This document shows, piece by piece, positions 28,355-37,936 of a stretch of 64,000 bases of DNA. The stretch lies in contig NZ_PXNQ02000011.1 of NCBI RefSeq assembly GCF_003007735.2, positions 1-64,000 on the forward strand, in the 5' to 3' direction. Both the position numbers and the translations under genes were made by a program. Numbering within the stretch: the first letter of the stretch is position 1; the number at the start of each line of letters is the position of its first letter. The notes below the pieces were generated by a model. The model searched no databases. It saw nothing but the letters and a program-made list of their open reading frames with translations, and had not been told where the DNA came from. This DNA is from Paracoccus methylarcula (GTDB taxonomy: Bacteria > Pseudomonadota > Alphaproteobacteria > Rhodobacterales > Rhodobacteraceae).

Positions 28355-29089
28355 ATGCGCAAGTTACTACTCCCGATCCTGATTCTTGCCGCCGCCGCCG
28401 CTGCGTGGTGGTGGTATCAGCAGCAGGCACCCGAAACCGGGACTGCCGATCCCGAAGCGGCCGGAACCGCGCCAGAGACATCTTCGCAGAATGCGGCCGA
28501 CATCGCCGAAGAGACTGCCGGAGACACGGCGGAAGCCGCAGAAGATGCTGCCGGGGAAACCCCGGCAGAGCAGCCTGCCGAAGCCGATCTGGAGGAGACG
28601 ACAGAGGCGGCCAATGAAGCGGCGGATGCTGCGGCGGATGCCGCTGCCGTTGCCGCCGATGCCGCGGCGGAGGCGGTGCAGGCCTCCGAGCAAACCGGCG
28701 TCACGGCCACGGATGCAGCAGCCGAGGAGGCCGAGGCCGCAGCCGAAGCTGCGCTGGATGCAGCCGGTCGCGCCGCCGATGCCGCAGCCAATGCAAACAG
28801 CCAGGACGCTCCCGCCGCCGTCGAGGACTCCGCCGATGCCGCCGCCAGCGCCGCCGCAGAGGCCGCATCCGCCACGGGTGAGGCTGCCGATGCCGCCTCT
28901 GTGGCTGCCGGGATCGAGGCGGCCCTTACTCCCGAAGGTTTCGATGCAGGAAAGGTCGAGGAGCTGATCGAATCCGCCTCGATCTCCGATGCGCAGAAAG
29001 CGACGCTCAAGCGCCTGGTCGAAAGCGCCAGCAGCAATCCCGACCTGCTGCGCGCAGCCCTGGATCAAGTCAAATCCGTGATGAAATAA
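28355..29089 (+). CDS. Alanine/glutamate-rich membrane-anchored protein
   Basis: A 244-residue protein. Residues 1-22 are a hydrophobic anchor or uncleaved signal (KLLLPILILAAAAAAWWWY), followed by about 170 residues made mainly of Ala, Glu, Asp and Thr with a regular heptad-like spacing, predicted to form long amphipathic helix. The last 50 residues are normal complexity (EALTPEGFDAGKVEELIESASISDAQKATLKRLVESA). Architecture resembles the partial gene at 1-444. The ribosome site GAAGGAC precedes the ATG. It is 12 bases from the glycosyltransferase-like gene. A structural or envelope role is a guess. Confidence 0.82.
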   Translation: MRKLLLPILILAAAAAAWWWYQQQAPETGTADPEAAGTAPETSSQNAADIAEETAGDTAEAAEDAAGETPAEQPAEADLEETTEAANEAADAAADAAAVAADAAAEAVQASEQTGVTATDAAAEEAEAAAEAALDAAGRAADAAANANSQDAPAAVEDSADAAASAAAEAASATGEAADAASVAAGIEAALTPEGFDAGKVEELIESASISDAQKATLKRLVESASSNPDLLRAALDQVKSVMK

Positions 29090-29101
29090 GCAAGTATTAC
29101 A

Positions 29102-29974
29102 ATGGTATCCGAGTTTCCGAACCTTCTTGACTATCTACGCCAAAAACCCAAGACCCTGGCCAAGGGGCCCTTGGCGATTCTGCTGATCGAAGACGATGCC
29201 GCGGTGAACGAGACATTGCAGCATCATCTGAAGCTGGGCTTCCGCCATCTTCTGGTCCTGTCGCCCGAACCGGTTGCCCTGCCGGAAAGCGGCTCGGCCC
29301 GGATGACCAATCTGCATTGGCAGACCCGCCGGCCCGCCGCGCATGTCGACGCGATCAACGCGGTGAATGACGCGGTGCCCGAGGGAACCTGGCTTTATTA
29401 CTGTTTCAACGCCGAGTTCCTGTTCTATCCCTTTTCCGAGACCCGCAGCATCGGCGAGATGCTGGCCTTCCATGTCGAGGAGCGTCGCTCGGCGATGCTG
29501 ACCTATGCCATCGATCTCTACGCTCCCGATCTGGATTGCTCCCCCAACGCCGTCGATCTTGAGCAGACCATGTTCGATCGCACCGGCTATTACGCATTGG
29601 CGCGAACCAATCGCGAGGATCACCCGATAGAACGGCAGCTGGATTTTTTCGGCGGCCTGCGCTGGCGTTTCGAAGAGCATCTGCCCAGGGACCGGCGGCG
29701 GATCGACCGAATCTCGTTGTTCCGGGCCGCCAAGGATCTGCGGATCACAGCGGACCATCGTTTCAACATCGAGGAATACAACACTTATTCCTGCCCGTGG
29801 CACCACAACATGACAGCGGCGATCGGCTCGTTCCGTGTTGCCAAGGCGCTGCGGACCAATCCCGGATCGCGCGACAGTGTCGGCAGTTTCGTCTGGCGCA
29901 ATTCGCTCCCTTTCGAGTGGAAGGCGCAACAATTGATGGATTTCGGCCTGATGGAGCCCGGCCAGTGGTTCTGA
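29102..29974 (+). CDS. Glycosyltransferase family 2-like protein
   Basis: A 290-residue soluble protein. I recognise it only as the kind usually annotated glycosyltransferase family 2 in Rhodobacteraceae: a nucleotide-binding-like N-terminal strand (LAILLIEDDAAVNETLQHHL), a region HVDAINAVNDAVPEGTWLYYCFNAEFLFYPF, and a conserved C-terminal HRFNIEEYNTYSCPWHHNM segment. A classical DxD is not certain. It lies 12 bases after the Ala-rich gene, so the two are probably co-transcribed. Donor and acceptor are unknown. Confidence 0.6.
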   Translation: MVSEFPNLLDYLRQKPKTLAKGPLAILLIEDDAAVNETLQHHLKLGFRHLLVLSPEPVALPESGSARMTNLHWQTRRPAAHVDAINAVNDAVPEGTWLYYCFNAEFLFYPFSETRSIGEMLAFHVEERRSAMLTYAIDLYAPDLDCSPNAVDLEQTMFDRTGYYALARTNREDHPIERQLDFFGGLRWRFEEHLPRDRRRIDRISLFRAAKDLRITADHRFNIEEYNTYSCPWHHNMTAAIGSFRVAKALRTNPGSRDSVGSFVWRNSLPFEWKAQQLMDFGLMEPGQWF

Positions 29975-30116
29975 TCGGCCCGGGCTCTGGCAAAATGTGC
30001 AATAATCCAGACAGGGCCTTGCGCTTGCACGGACTTGGCTGCGAATGATAGACGGAACGTCAACTTGAACACCGAGCGGTCGGCAGGACCGCGCATGACA
30101 GGGAAGGCAGGACTGA

Positions 30117-30626
30117 ATGGCGATGACGCAAACGAGCTTTGACCGCGACGAGCTGCTCGCCTGCGCGCGGGGTGAGCTGTTCGGCCCCGGAAATGCCCAA
30201 TTGCCGGAACCGCCGATGCTGATGATGGACCGCATCACCGAAGTGTCGGAGGATGCCGGAGCGCATGGCAAGGGCCATATCGTCGCCGAGTTCGACATCC
30301 ATCCCGACCTTTGGTTCTTTCCCTGCCATTTTCCCGGCAACCCGATCATGCCCGGCTGCCTCGGCCTCGACGGGCTGTGGCAGCTGACCGGCTTCAACCT
30401 TGGCTGGCGCGGCTGGCAGGGGCGCGGCTATGCGCTTGGGGTGGGCGAGGTCAAGCTGACCGGCATGGTCCGTCCCGACCGCAAGATGCTGCGCTATTTC
30501 GTCGATTTCACCAAGGCCGTGCAGACCCGCCGCCTGACCATGGGCGTGGCGGATGGCCGCGTCGAAGCGGATGGCGAGGTGATCTATCAGGTCAAGGACA
30601 TGAAGGTCGCCCTTTCGGCGAGTTAA
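30117..30626 (+). CDS. fabA: Bifunctional 3-hydroxydecanoyl-ACP dehydratase/isomerase
   Basis: A 169-residue hot-dog fold enzyme that dehydrates 3-hydroxydecanoyl-ACP and isomerises trans-2 to cis-3-decenoyl-ACP, the branch point to unsaturated fatty acids. The active-site pair is His71 in [11 protein letters not shown] and Asp85 in GLDGLWQ. It leads a fabA-fabB-fabI run; fabB follows after 22 bases. Confidence 0.97.
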   Translation: MAMTQTSFDRDELLACARGELFGPGNAQLPEPPMLMMDRITEVSEDAGAHGKGHIVAEFDIHPDLWFFPCHFPGNPIMPGCLGLDGLWQLTGFNLGWRGWQGRGYALGVGEVKLTGMVRPDRKMLRYFVDFTKAVQTRRLTMGVADGRVEADGEVIYQVKDMKVALSAS

Positions 30627-30648
30627 CCCAACATTCAAGGAGGCCCCC

Positions 30649-31878
30649 ATGCGACGCGTCGTGATCACCGGGCTCGGAATCGTTTCTCCCATCGGCAATA
30701 ATGCCGGGGAAGTCACCGAAAGCCTGCGGCAGGGGCGTTCCGGCATCGTCTTTGCCCCGGAATATGCCGAGCATGGCTTTCGCAGCCAGGTTCACGGCAT
30801 GCCGCAGATCGACCTGACGGAACATGTCGACAAGCGCAACCTGCGCTTCATGGGCCCCGGCGCGGCCTATAACTTCATCGCGATGGAGCAGGCCATCGCC
30901 GATAGCGGGCTGGAGGAAAGCGATGTTTCCAACCCGCGCACCGGCTTGATCATGGGTTCGGGCGGGCCGTCGACCTCGAATTTCTTCGACGCGCACCGGA
31001 TCGTCATCGAGAAGGGCGCGCCGAAGCGCATGGGGCCGTTCATGGTGACGCGCTGCATGTCCTCGACCAACTCGGCCTGCCTTGCGACGCCGTTCAAGAT
31101 CAAGGGTGTGAATTATTCGATCACATCGGCCTGCTCGACCAGTGCGCATTGCATCGGCAACGGGGTCGAGCAGATCCAGATGGGCAAGCAGGATATCGTC
31201 TTTGCTGGTGGTGGCGAGGAACTGGACTGGACGCTGTCCTGCCTGTTCGACGCGATGGGGGCGATGTCGTCCAAATATAACGACACGCCCGAGACCGCCT
31301 CGCGCCCCTATGACGAGACCCGCGACGGTTTCGTGATCGCGGGTGGCGGCGGAGTCCTCGTGCTGGAGGAGCTGGAACACGCCAAGGCCCGCGGCGCAAA
31401 GATATATGCCGAGGTCACCGGCTACGGCGCCACCTCGGACGGTTACGACATGGTCGCCCCGTCTGGCGAAGGTGGCGAGCGGTCCATGCGGCTGGCGGTC
31501 GAGACCCTGCCCGAAGGGCGCAAGGTCTCTTACGTGAACGCGCATGGCACCTCGACCCCCGTGGGCGATGTCGGCGAGATCAAGGCGCTGCGCCGGGTCT
31601 TTGGCGAGGGCAGCACGCCTCCGGTCAGTTCGACCAAGTCGCTGACTGGCCACAGCCTTGGCGCGACCGGCGTGCATGAGGCGATCTATTGCCTGCTGAT
31701 GTTGCAAAATGACTTCATCGCGGCATCGGCGAATGTCCAGGCACTGGACCCCGAGATTCAGCCGGGTGAAATTGCGACCAGCCGGGTGGATGATGCCAAT
31801 CTGGATTCGGTTCTGTCGAACAGCTTTGGATTCGGCGGCACAAACGCCTCGCTGCTGATGTCGAAATATTTGGAATAA
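30649..31878 (+). CDS. fabB: Beta-ketoacyl-ACP synthase I
   Basis: A 409-residue condensing enzyme that elongates the cis-3-decenoyl product of FabA. The nucleophile is Cys162 (TSACSTSAH), with His residues in [11 protein letters not shown] and [10 protein letters not shown]. Start at 30649 after AAGGAGG. Its pairing with fabA identifies it as FabB rather than FabF. Confidence 0.97.
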   Translation: MRRVVITGLGIVSPIGNNAGEVTESLRQGRSGIVFAPEYAEHGFRSQVHGMPQIDLTEHVDKRNLRFMGPGAAYNFIAMEQAIADSGLEESDVSNPRTGLIMGSGGPSTSNFFDAHRIVIEKGAPKRMGPFMVTRCMSSTNSACLATPFKIKGVNYSITSACSTSAHCIGNGVEQIQMGKQDIVFAGGGEELDWTLSCLFDAMGAMSSKYNDTPETASRPYDETRDGFVIAGGGGVLVLEELEHAKARGAKIYAEVTGYGATSDGYDMVAPSGEGGERSMRLAVETLPEGRKVSYVNAHGTSTPVGDVGEIKALRRVFGEGSTPPVSSTKSLTGHSLGATGVHEAIYCLLMLQNDFIAASANVQALDPEIQPGEIATSRVDDANLDSVLSNSFGFGGTNASLLMSKYLE

Positions 31879-31905
31879 AACAAGAAACAATATCGAGGAC
31901 GGAAT

Positions 31906-32694
31906 ATGGGCGATCTTCTTGAAGGCAAGCGAGGGCTTGTGATGGGGGTCGCGAATGAGCGCTCCATCGCTTGGGGTATTGCCCGCGCCGCCGCGGCCGA
32001 AGGGGCCGAACTGGCATTCAGCTATCAGGGCGAGGCATTCGGCAAACGGGTGGCGCCCCTGGCTGAATCGGTCGGATCGGATTTCCTGCTGGATGTCGAT
32101 GTGACCGATGACGACAGCCTGGACGCGGCCTTTTCGGACATTTCCAACCGTTGGGGGCGGCTGGATTTCCTGATCCATGCCATCGCCTATTCCAACAAGG
32201 ACGAACTGACCGGACGCTTCGTCGATACCAGCCGGGCGAATTTCAAGCATTCGCTGGATATCTCCTGCTATTCGCTGATCGAGATCGCCCGCCGCGCCAT
32301 GCCGCTGATGGCCCCGGGATCGACGATCCTGACCATGACCTATGCCGGTTCCAACCGGGTAACGCCATTCTACAACGTCATGGGCGTGGCCAAGGCGGCG
32401 CTGGAATCCAGCGTCCGTTACCTTGCCAATGACCTCGGCCCCGACGGCATCCGCGTGAACGCCATCTCTCCCGGTCCGATGAAGACGCTGGCCGGGGCGG
32501 CTATCGGCGGCGCGCGCAAGACCTTCCGCCATACCGAGGCGAACGCGCCGCTGCGCGCCAATGCCACGCTGGAGGCGATCGGCGGCACAGCCGTCTGGCT
32601 GATCTCGGACTGGGGCGCCTGCACGACCGGCGAGATCGTGAAGGTCGATGGCGGTTACCACGTTCTCGGCATGCCGCAGAGCGAAAACCTGTGA
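31906..32694 (+). CDS. fabI: Enoyl-ACP reductase (NADH)
   Basis: A 262-residue short-chain dehydrogenase fold enzyme catalysing the last reduction in fatty-acid elongation. The FabI form of the dinucleotide site (MGVANERSIAWGIA), active-site Tyr156 and Lys163 (YNVMGVAK, Y-x6-K) and the substrate loop MKTLAGAAIGG are present. This is the triclosan-sensitive class of the enzyme. It follows fabB by 27 bases and its TGA overlaps the GTG start of the next gene. Confidence 0.97.
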   Translation: MGDLLEGKRGLVMGVANERSIAWGIARAAAAEGAELAFSYQGEAFGKRVAPLAESVGSDFLLDVDVTDDDSLDAAFSDISNRWGRLDFLIHAIAYSNKDELTGRFVDTSRANFKHSLDISCYSLIEIARRAMPLMAPGSTILTMTYAGSNRVTPFYNVMGVAKAALESSVRYLANDLGPDGIRVNAISPGPMKTLAGAAIGGARKTFRHTEANAPLRANATLEAIGGTAVWLISDWGACTTGEIVKVDGGYHVLGMPQSENL

Positions 32695-33338
32695 TCTGGG
32701 TCTTCGACGCCTACGGGACGCTGTTCGACGTGGACGGCGCGGCCCGCCAGGCAGCGCAAGACGATCCGTCTCTTGCGGATGTCTGGGCGGATCTGTCCGC
32801 GGATTGGCGGCGAAAGCAGCTTGAATATTCCTGGATGCGGGCAATCACCGGTGATCACGCCGATTTCTGGCAGGTCACCGCCGAAGCGCTGGACTGGGCT
32901 GCCGAGCGCCATGGCGCCACGGCAGATCAATCCGCCCGCCTGCTGGAACTTTACCGTCGGCTGCCCGCCTATCCCGAGGTGCCGCAAACCCTTGACCGGC
33001 TGCGCGCGGATGGCGCGCAAACCGCGATCTTCTCGAACGGCAGCCCCCGGATGCTGGCCGAAGCGGCCGCCTCGGCCGGGCTGGAGAATCGGCTGGACGC
33101 GCTGCTTTCGGTCGAAACCGCCGGGCGTTTCAAGCCTTCGGCCGAATCCTATCGCATCGTGACCGAGCATTTCGGCTGCAAGCCGGACGACATCACCTTC
33201 GTGTCCTCGAATGGCTGGGATATCTATGGTGCCGCCCGTTTCGGTTTTTCGACTGTCTGGGCCAATCGCGCGGGGTTGCCGGTCGACCGCCTGCCCTGCC
33301 GGCCCGGACGCATCCTGTCCGATCTCGGGGGGCTCTGA
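32691..33338 (+). CDS. Haloacid dehalogenase type II (HAD superfamily)
   Basis: A 215-residue HAD hydrolase. The nucleophile motif is FDAYGTLFDVD, motif II SNGSP (IFSNGSPRML) and the later motifs KPSAESYR and FVSSNGWDIYGA match (S)-2-haloacid dehalogenases, including SSNGWD, a type II marker. It would hydrolyse 2-haloacids, though a housekeeping phosphatase-like role cannot be excluded. GTG start with a 4-base overlap with fabI. Linkage to a fatty-acid operon looks incidental. Confidence 0.88.
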   Translation: MIWVFDAYGTLFDVDGAARQAAQDDPSLADVWADLSADWRRKQLEYSWMRAITGDHADFWQVTAEALDWAAERHGATADQSARLLELYRRLPAYPEVPQTLDRLRADGAQTAIFSNGSPRMLAEAAASAGLENRLDALLSVETAGRFKPSAESYRIVTEHFGCKPDDITFVSSNGWDIYGAARFGFSTVWANRAGLPVDRLPCRPGRILSDLGGL

Positions 33339-34177
33339 TGACCGCATTCTTCACCGCCCCTGACGGCGCCCGCCTCGCCTACCGGGATGAAGGCGAAGGG
33401 TTGCCGATCCTGTGCCTTGCTGGGCTGACCCGTAATATGGCCGATTTCGACTATGTCGCCCCACATCTGCCGGATGCCCGGCTGATCCGGATGGATTACC
33501 GCGGGCGCGGACAGTCCGACCGGACCGGCGCCGAAACCTATACCGTGCCGCAGGAAGGCAAGGACGCGCTGGCGCTGCTGGATCACCTGGGAATCGGCAA
33601 GGTGGCAGTCCTGGGCACCTCGCGGGGCGGATTGATCGGGCTGGTCCTGGCCGCGACCGCCCGTGACCGGCTGCTTGGTCTTTGCCTCAACGATGTCGGC
33701 CCCGAGATCGAACGCCCGGGGCTGGAACGTATCTTCGACTATGTGGGCCGCAACCCGTCGGCAAAAACCCATGCGGCGCTGGCCGAACGCCTGCCGGCGG
33801 CCATGCCCGGCTTTGCCGATGTGCCCGAGGGCCGCTGGCTTGCCGATGCGCGGAAACATTACGAGGAAACCCCCGAGGGGCTGCGGATCAGATATGACCC
33901 GGCGCTGCGCGAGGCATTCCTCGCCGCTTTCGAGGGTGATTCCCCCGATCTGTGGCCGCTATGGGACGCGACGGCCGGTCTTCCCGTCGCCTTGATTCGC
34001 GGCGCGAATTCCGATCTGCTCTCTGCTGCTGTGGCGCAAGAGATGAAACGCCGCCGCCCGGACATGATCTTTGGCGAAGTGCCGGGCAGAGCGCATGTGC
34101 CATGGTTGGACGAAGCCGTATCTGTGCGGGTGTTGGCCGACTGGTTCAGCATGATGCAGGGGGACCCTAGACGCTAG
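33338..34177 (+). CDS. Alpha/beta hydrolase
   Basis: A 279-residue alpha/beta-fold hydrolase. The nucleophile elbow is GTSRGG (GTSRGGLIGLVL), the oxyanion-side block LAGLTRNMADFD, and the catalytic His near the C-terminus in GRAHVPWLDE. The start overlaps the HAD stop as TGATG, so translation is coupled. Esterase, thioesterase or haloalkane-type specificity cannot be told apart. Confidence 0.88.
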   Translation: MTAFFTAPDGARLAYRDEGEGLPILCLAGLTRNMADFDYVAPHLPDARLIRMDYRGRGQSDRTGAETYTVPQEGKDALALLDHLGIGKVAVLGTSRGGLIGLVLAATARDRLLGLCLNDVGPEIERPGLERIFDYVGRNPSAKTHAALAERLPAAMPGFADVPEGRWLADARKHYEETPEGLRIRYDPALREAFLAAFEGDSPDLWPLWDATAGLPVALIRGANSDLLSAAVAQEMKRRRPDMIFGEVPGRAHVPWLDEAVSVRVLADWFSMMQGDPRR

Positions 34178-34349
34178 GACTCCCATGACATATGGATCCC
34201 GTAAATTAGTGCTTTTTAAGGGGCTCGGCTGCTTGAATCGTCCGATGTCGGGGATCTCCATTTCCTGATGACAGTTGTGCCGCGCGCGATCTGACCGTTC
34301 AGGATGGGAATTGGGACTCGGGCGGCAGCCTTTACCCAAGGTGGTGCAA

Positions 34350-36359
34350 ATGGATTGTCCCGATCTCCAGTTTCATTCGCAGATGGCGGATTGGAATGTA
34401 GTTTCCTATGCCACCTATTACGAATCGGTGGTTGCCGAACCCGAAAAGGTCGTCACGCGTGACGGTATCGGGATCCCCGAAGATATGCGTGGCGCGGTCT
34501 TCACCAAGATCAACGGCAAGACGCGCTATCTGCTCGACCCGGCGGATCGTGACCTCCTGTCCGGGTTGCGCGAGGGCAAGCGTGTCGCGGTGCTGGTCGA
34601 TCCGGAAAGTGGCGAGGCCGGGCGTGACGAGTCCGGCAGGCTGATCCTGCTGGACGCGCCCCGTGACAAGAAGAAGCCTGCGGGCTTTGACCGGATGGTG
34701 GGATGGCGCACCCCCAGTGGCGTTACGCTGCAGCATGGCGGCAGTATTCCCCGGATGCTAGATGCGCTACAGGGCATCTTTCCCGAGGTGAATGTCATCC
34801 GGCTGGATTTCAACGCCGCGACCGTGATGAATGAAAAACGGGCAGAGAACTGGGCGCAATTCGCCGATCAGGCCGCCGCCCGTGGCTATCGCCTCATCAT
34901 CCAGAATTCCGATGGCGAATTGGCCGGCGGCTTCGTCAAGGGCGGCAGGTCCGGCAAGGAGGTCGTCCCGCGCACACAACTGGGGCCGGTGGATGCGCTG
35001 GACGATCCGGACGGCGACTGGAAGATCAACGATGTCAGGGATGACTGGGAAACCATGCTGCAATGGTTCCGCGATCCCGCACATGAGCGGATCTTCTCGG
35101 CGGTGGCTGGCTGGGAACTGATCAACGAGCCGATGGCCTATGGGAACAAGCCCAAGGAGGCCGCGCTTTATAGCAGGCACATCGCCGATCTGATTTATTC
35201 GCTCGATTGGGGTGACAAGCGCCTGTTCGTCGGTGGGATGCGCGCCTCGGCACAATTCGCGGATCTCGACCACGATCTGATCCGGCAAGCCGCAGGCGAC
35301 AAGCTGGTCTGGTCGGCGCATATGTATCCGGGCTGGGTGACGGCGGCTTATCCGCAAAGCAGCGGCGAAACCTTCACGAAGCAAATCTGCGGCCGTATCG
35401 GAACGCTGGATCAACCCGGCGATGACATTATCGTCACCGAGTCCCAGCTATACAGCTCGGCCGGTTCCCTTGACCCGGCCACCTCCGGGAAACGCGCTCA
35501 TACCAGCTTCAACATGGCCCGAAAACTGCCATGGTTCGCGGATCAGGGGATCGGCTGGACATGGTGGCCACCGACAGGCCGGAACAGCGATTTGCTGAAA
35601 TGGCAAGGCGCGAGGAAGGGCTGGCATGTGCAGATCGAATCCGCCGCTTTCGCGCATTGGGGCTGGACCCGGGACAACAGCACGCCACCAGAGGAAGGCG
35701 AGCATTGGGGCAGCGGCGAGGCCGACAGGATGGTCGTCGATCCGCGGGCCAGCGCCTCTGTCGACGGGCTGGTTGGTGGGGTCAACAACCCGCATGGGCT
35801 GGCCTATGGGCTTGGGGGCGATGACGATCTGCAAGGACATGACGGCATCGATATGCTTTATGGCGGGGCCGGAAATGATACGCTGAATGGCGGACCGGGC
35901 GATGACTGGCTTTTCGGGGGACGCGGCGATGATGGGCTGGATGGCGGCGATGGCAATGACGTGCTCATCGACCCTGAGGGCGGCAACCATCTGACCGGCG
36001 GGACCGGAGACGACCATCTGGAAGGAAGCGGCACCCTGGAAGGCGGGCCTGGCGCGGATGTCCTGATCGCATCCTATGATGGCGAGGATCTGCTTGTGGG
36101 CGGCGACGGTTCCGACCGTTTCCTGCCCGATATGCGCGGACAGGTCACGATCCGGGATTTCATCCCGGGAGAGGACAGGCTGGATCTGTCGATGATCTCC
36201 GGCACGAAACCCTGCAAGATAGGGCTCCGGCTCATCGCAGGTGGCGAAGATGCCGAATTGTCATGGGACGGAGCAACGATTCATTTGCCCGGAGCAGGAC
36301 AGTTGACGCGTCGCGACCTGGCACAGGCCGGCGCTTGCCGGCTGCAGATCAGGAACTGA
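34350..36359 (+). CDS. Secreted GH5-like glycoside hydrolase with RTX calcium-binding repeats
   Basis: A 669-residue protein. Residues about 110-440 form a GH5 (cellulase-fold) domain with the acid/base Glu260 in WELINEP and the probable nucleophile Glu364 in IIVTESQ. Residues about 486-590 are RTX nonapeptide repeats (GGAGNDTLNGGPGDDWLFGG), and the C-terminus holds the usual DFIPGEDRLDLS block. There is no Sec signal, so type I secretion is inferred. Residues 1-105 are a lead region I do not recognise. The ATG at 34350 has an AAGGTGG site. No type I exporter gene is in the window. The natural polysaccharide substrate is unknown. Confidence 0.85.
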   Translation: MDCPDLQFHSQMADWNVVSYATYYESVVAEPEKVVTRDGIGIPEDMRGAVFTKINGKTRYLLDPADRDLLSGLREGKRVAVLVDPESGEAGRDESGRLILLDAPRDKKKPAGFDRMVGWRTPSGVTLQHGGSIPRMLDALQGIFPEVNVIRLDFNAATVMNEKRAENWAQFADQAAARGYRLIIQNSDGELAGGFVKGGRSGKEVVPRTQLGPVDALDDPDGDWKINDVRDDWETMLQWFRDPAHERIFSAVAGWELINEPMAYGNKPKEAALYSRHIADLIYSLDWGDKRLFVGGMRASAQFADLDHDLIRQAAGDKLVWSAHMYPGWVTAAYPQSSGETFTKQICGRIGTLDQPGDDIIVTESQLYSSAGSLDPATSGKRAHTSFNMARKLPWFADQGIGWTWWPPTGRNSDLLKWQGARKGWHVQIESAAFAHWGWTRDNSTPPEEGEHWGSGEADRMVVDPRASASVDGLVGGVNNPHGLAYGLGGDDDLQGHDGIDMLYGGAGNDTLNGGPGDDWLFGGRGDDGLDGGDGNDVLIDPEGGNHLTGGTGDDHLEGSGTLEGGPGADVLIASYDGEDLLVGGDGSDRFLPDMRGQVTIRDFIPGEDRLDLSMISGTKPCKIGLRLIAGGEDAELSWDGATIHLPGAGQLTRRDLAQAGACRLQIRN

Positions 36360-36431
36360 GCCCCCGCATCGGGCCATGCGCGGCCCTCGATGCATGGCAG
36401 GGCCACTTTCCCTTCTGGGAAAGACCCTGCC

Positions 36432-36456
36432 CTTCTTCTTCATGAAAATATCCGAA
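36432..36456 (-). repeat. ATGAAGAAGAA repeat, copy 1 (tail only)
   Basis: Read leftward this is GGATATTTTCATGAAGAAGA, then AGG, starting 9 bases after the stop of the M32 peptidase gene. It matches the tail of the longer copies at 39950, 51800, 57259 and 63002 but lacks the GC-rich hairpin. Confidence 0.7.
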
Positions 36457-36464
36457 TCCAGCGG

Positions 36465-37936
36465 CTACAACGCATAGATCCGCCTGAATTTTTCTTCCAG
36501 GTAATCCAGTAGCGGCTCCGGCCCGACCTTGGCGCCGGTCGCCTCTTCGATCAGGCGGCGCGGCGGCATCAATCCCCCGTGCCGTTGCAGGTTCTCGCGC
36601 AGCCATTCCACGCCCGGCCCGGCATCGCCCTGCGCAAGATGCTCGTCCAGATCGGGCACCGCCTTGCGCATCGCGGCATTCAGGCAACCGGCATAGACAT
36701 TGCCCAGGGCATAGGTCGGGAAATAGCCGAACAGGCCCACGGACCAATGCACATCCTGCAAAAGGCCATTTGAAGGCCGGTCCACCACAACTCCGAAATC
36801 CTTGAGGAAGCGCGCGTTCCAGGCCTCCACCAGGTCCCCGGCATCAAGCTCCCGGCGATCAGGTCGCGCTCAAGATCGAAGCGCAGCATGATATGCAGGT
36901 TATATTGCACCTCGTCGGCCTCGGTGCGGATATAGCCTGGCGTGACCCGGTTCACCGTCGCATAGAAGGCATCCGCGTCATCGATGTTCAACCCGTCGAA
37001 AGCATCCGACATGCGGTGAAACAGCCAACCGGCAAAGGCGCGTCCCCGGCCCATCTGGTTCTCGTAGATACGGCTCTGGCTTTCATGAACGCCCATCGAC
37101 ACGCCGCGCCCCAATGGGGTAAAGGCGTAATCGTCGTCGATCCCCTGCTCATAGCTGGAATGGCCGACCTCGTGGATGGTCGAGTAAAGGCAGTTGAACG
37201 GATCGGTCTCGACCACGCGCGTGGTGATGCGGCTATCCTGCCAGCGCCCGCTGCTGAAAGGATGCACGGCCAGGTCAAGCCGCCCCCGCGTCCAGTCATA
37301 GCCGAAACCCGAGGCGCAGACGCGGGCCAGCCGAAGCTGGGTCTCCTGCGGGAAATGCCCGTCCAGTTTTCCGGGTTGACGCTCCGCCCCCAGCACATCC
37401 TCGCGCAGAGTTACCAGGCGTGGGCGCATGGCGTCGAACAGCGTGGCGATTTCCGCAGCCGTGGTCTCGGGCTCGTAATCCTCAAGCAGCGCATCGTAGA
37501 GATCGCCGCCATCGGCCAGCGCCGCCGCCTCTTCGCGCTTCAGCGACAGCACCTTGTCCAGCACCGGCAGGAAATCCTCCGGCGCCTCGTTGGCGCGCGC
37601 CTCGGCCCAGATTCCCTGCGCCAGAGAGGTGGTCCTGGCGATCTCGGTGGCCAGACGGGCGGGCACCCGGCTGGCACGGGTGAAATCGCGCTCGATCAGC
37701 TCGACGATCCGCCTTTCGGCCTCGGTCGAGGGATTTGCGGCGGCCAGCCATTCGCCGATACGCGGATCGGTGCGGCGCTCATGCAGCACCTCTTCCATCG
37801 CCGCCATTTCCTCGGAACGCTGCTCGGTCGCACCGCGCGGCATCACCGTTTCCTGGTCCCAGCCCAACCGCTCGGCGACAGAGGACAGCGCCTCGGTCTG
37901 ACGCTGGAAAGCGAGAAGATCGTCCATGGCACTCAT
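36465..37936 (-). pseudogene. M32 carboxypeptidase Taq-type metallopeptidase, frameshifted
   Basis: A zinc carboxypeptidase of family M32 with HEVGH at residues 255-259. The N-terminal frame runs from the ATG at 37936 to about 36852; there GCCGGGAGC should read GCCGGGGAGC, giving IAGELDAGDLVEAWNARFLKDFG, and the remaining 120 codons are found in the next frame to the stop at 36465. The repaired protein has about 490 residues, the normal length. The start overlaps the ctaA stop by 4 bases. There is one lesion in a G-run, which points to sequencing error. Confidence 0.9.

Noticed and set aside
36465-37936. Reading the M32 peptidase region as two separate genes
   Set aside because: The two frames join exactly into one normal-length protein with one added G; a split-gene reading would leave an odd unrelated tail on the first part.
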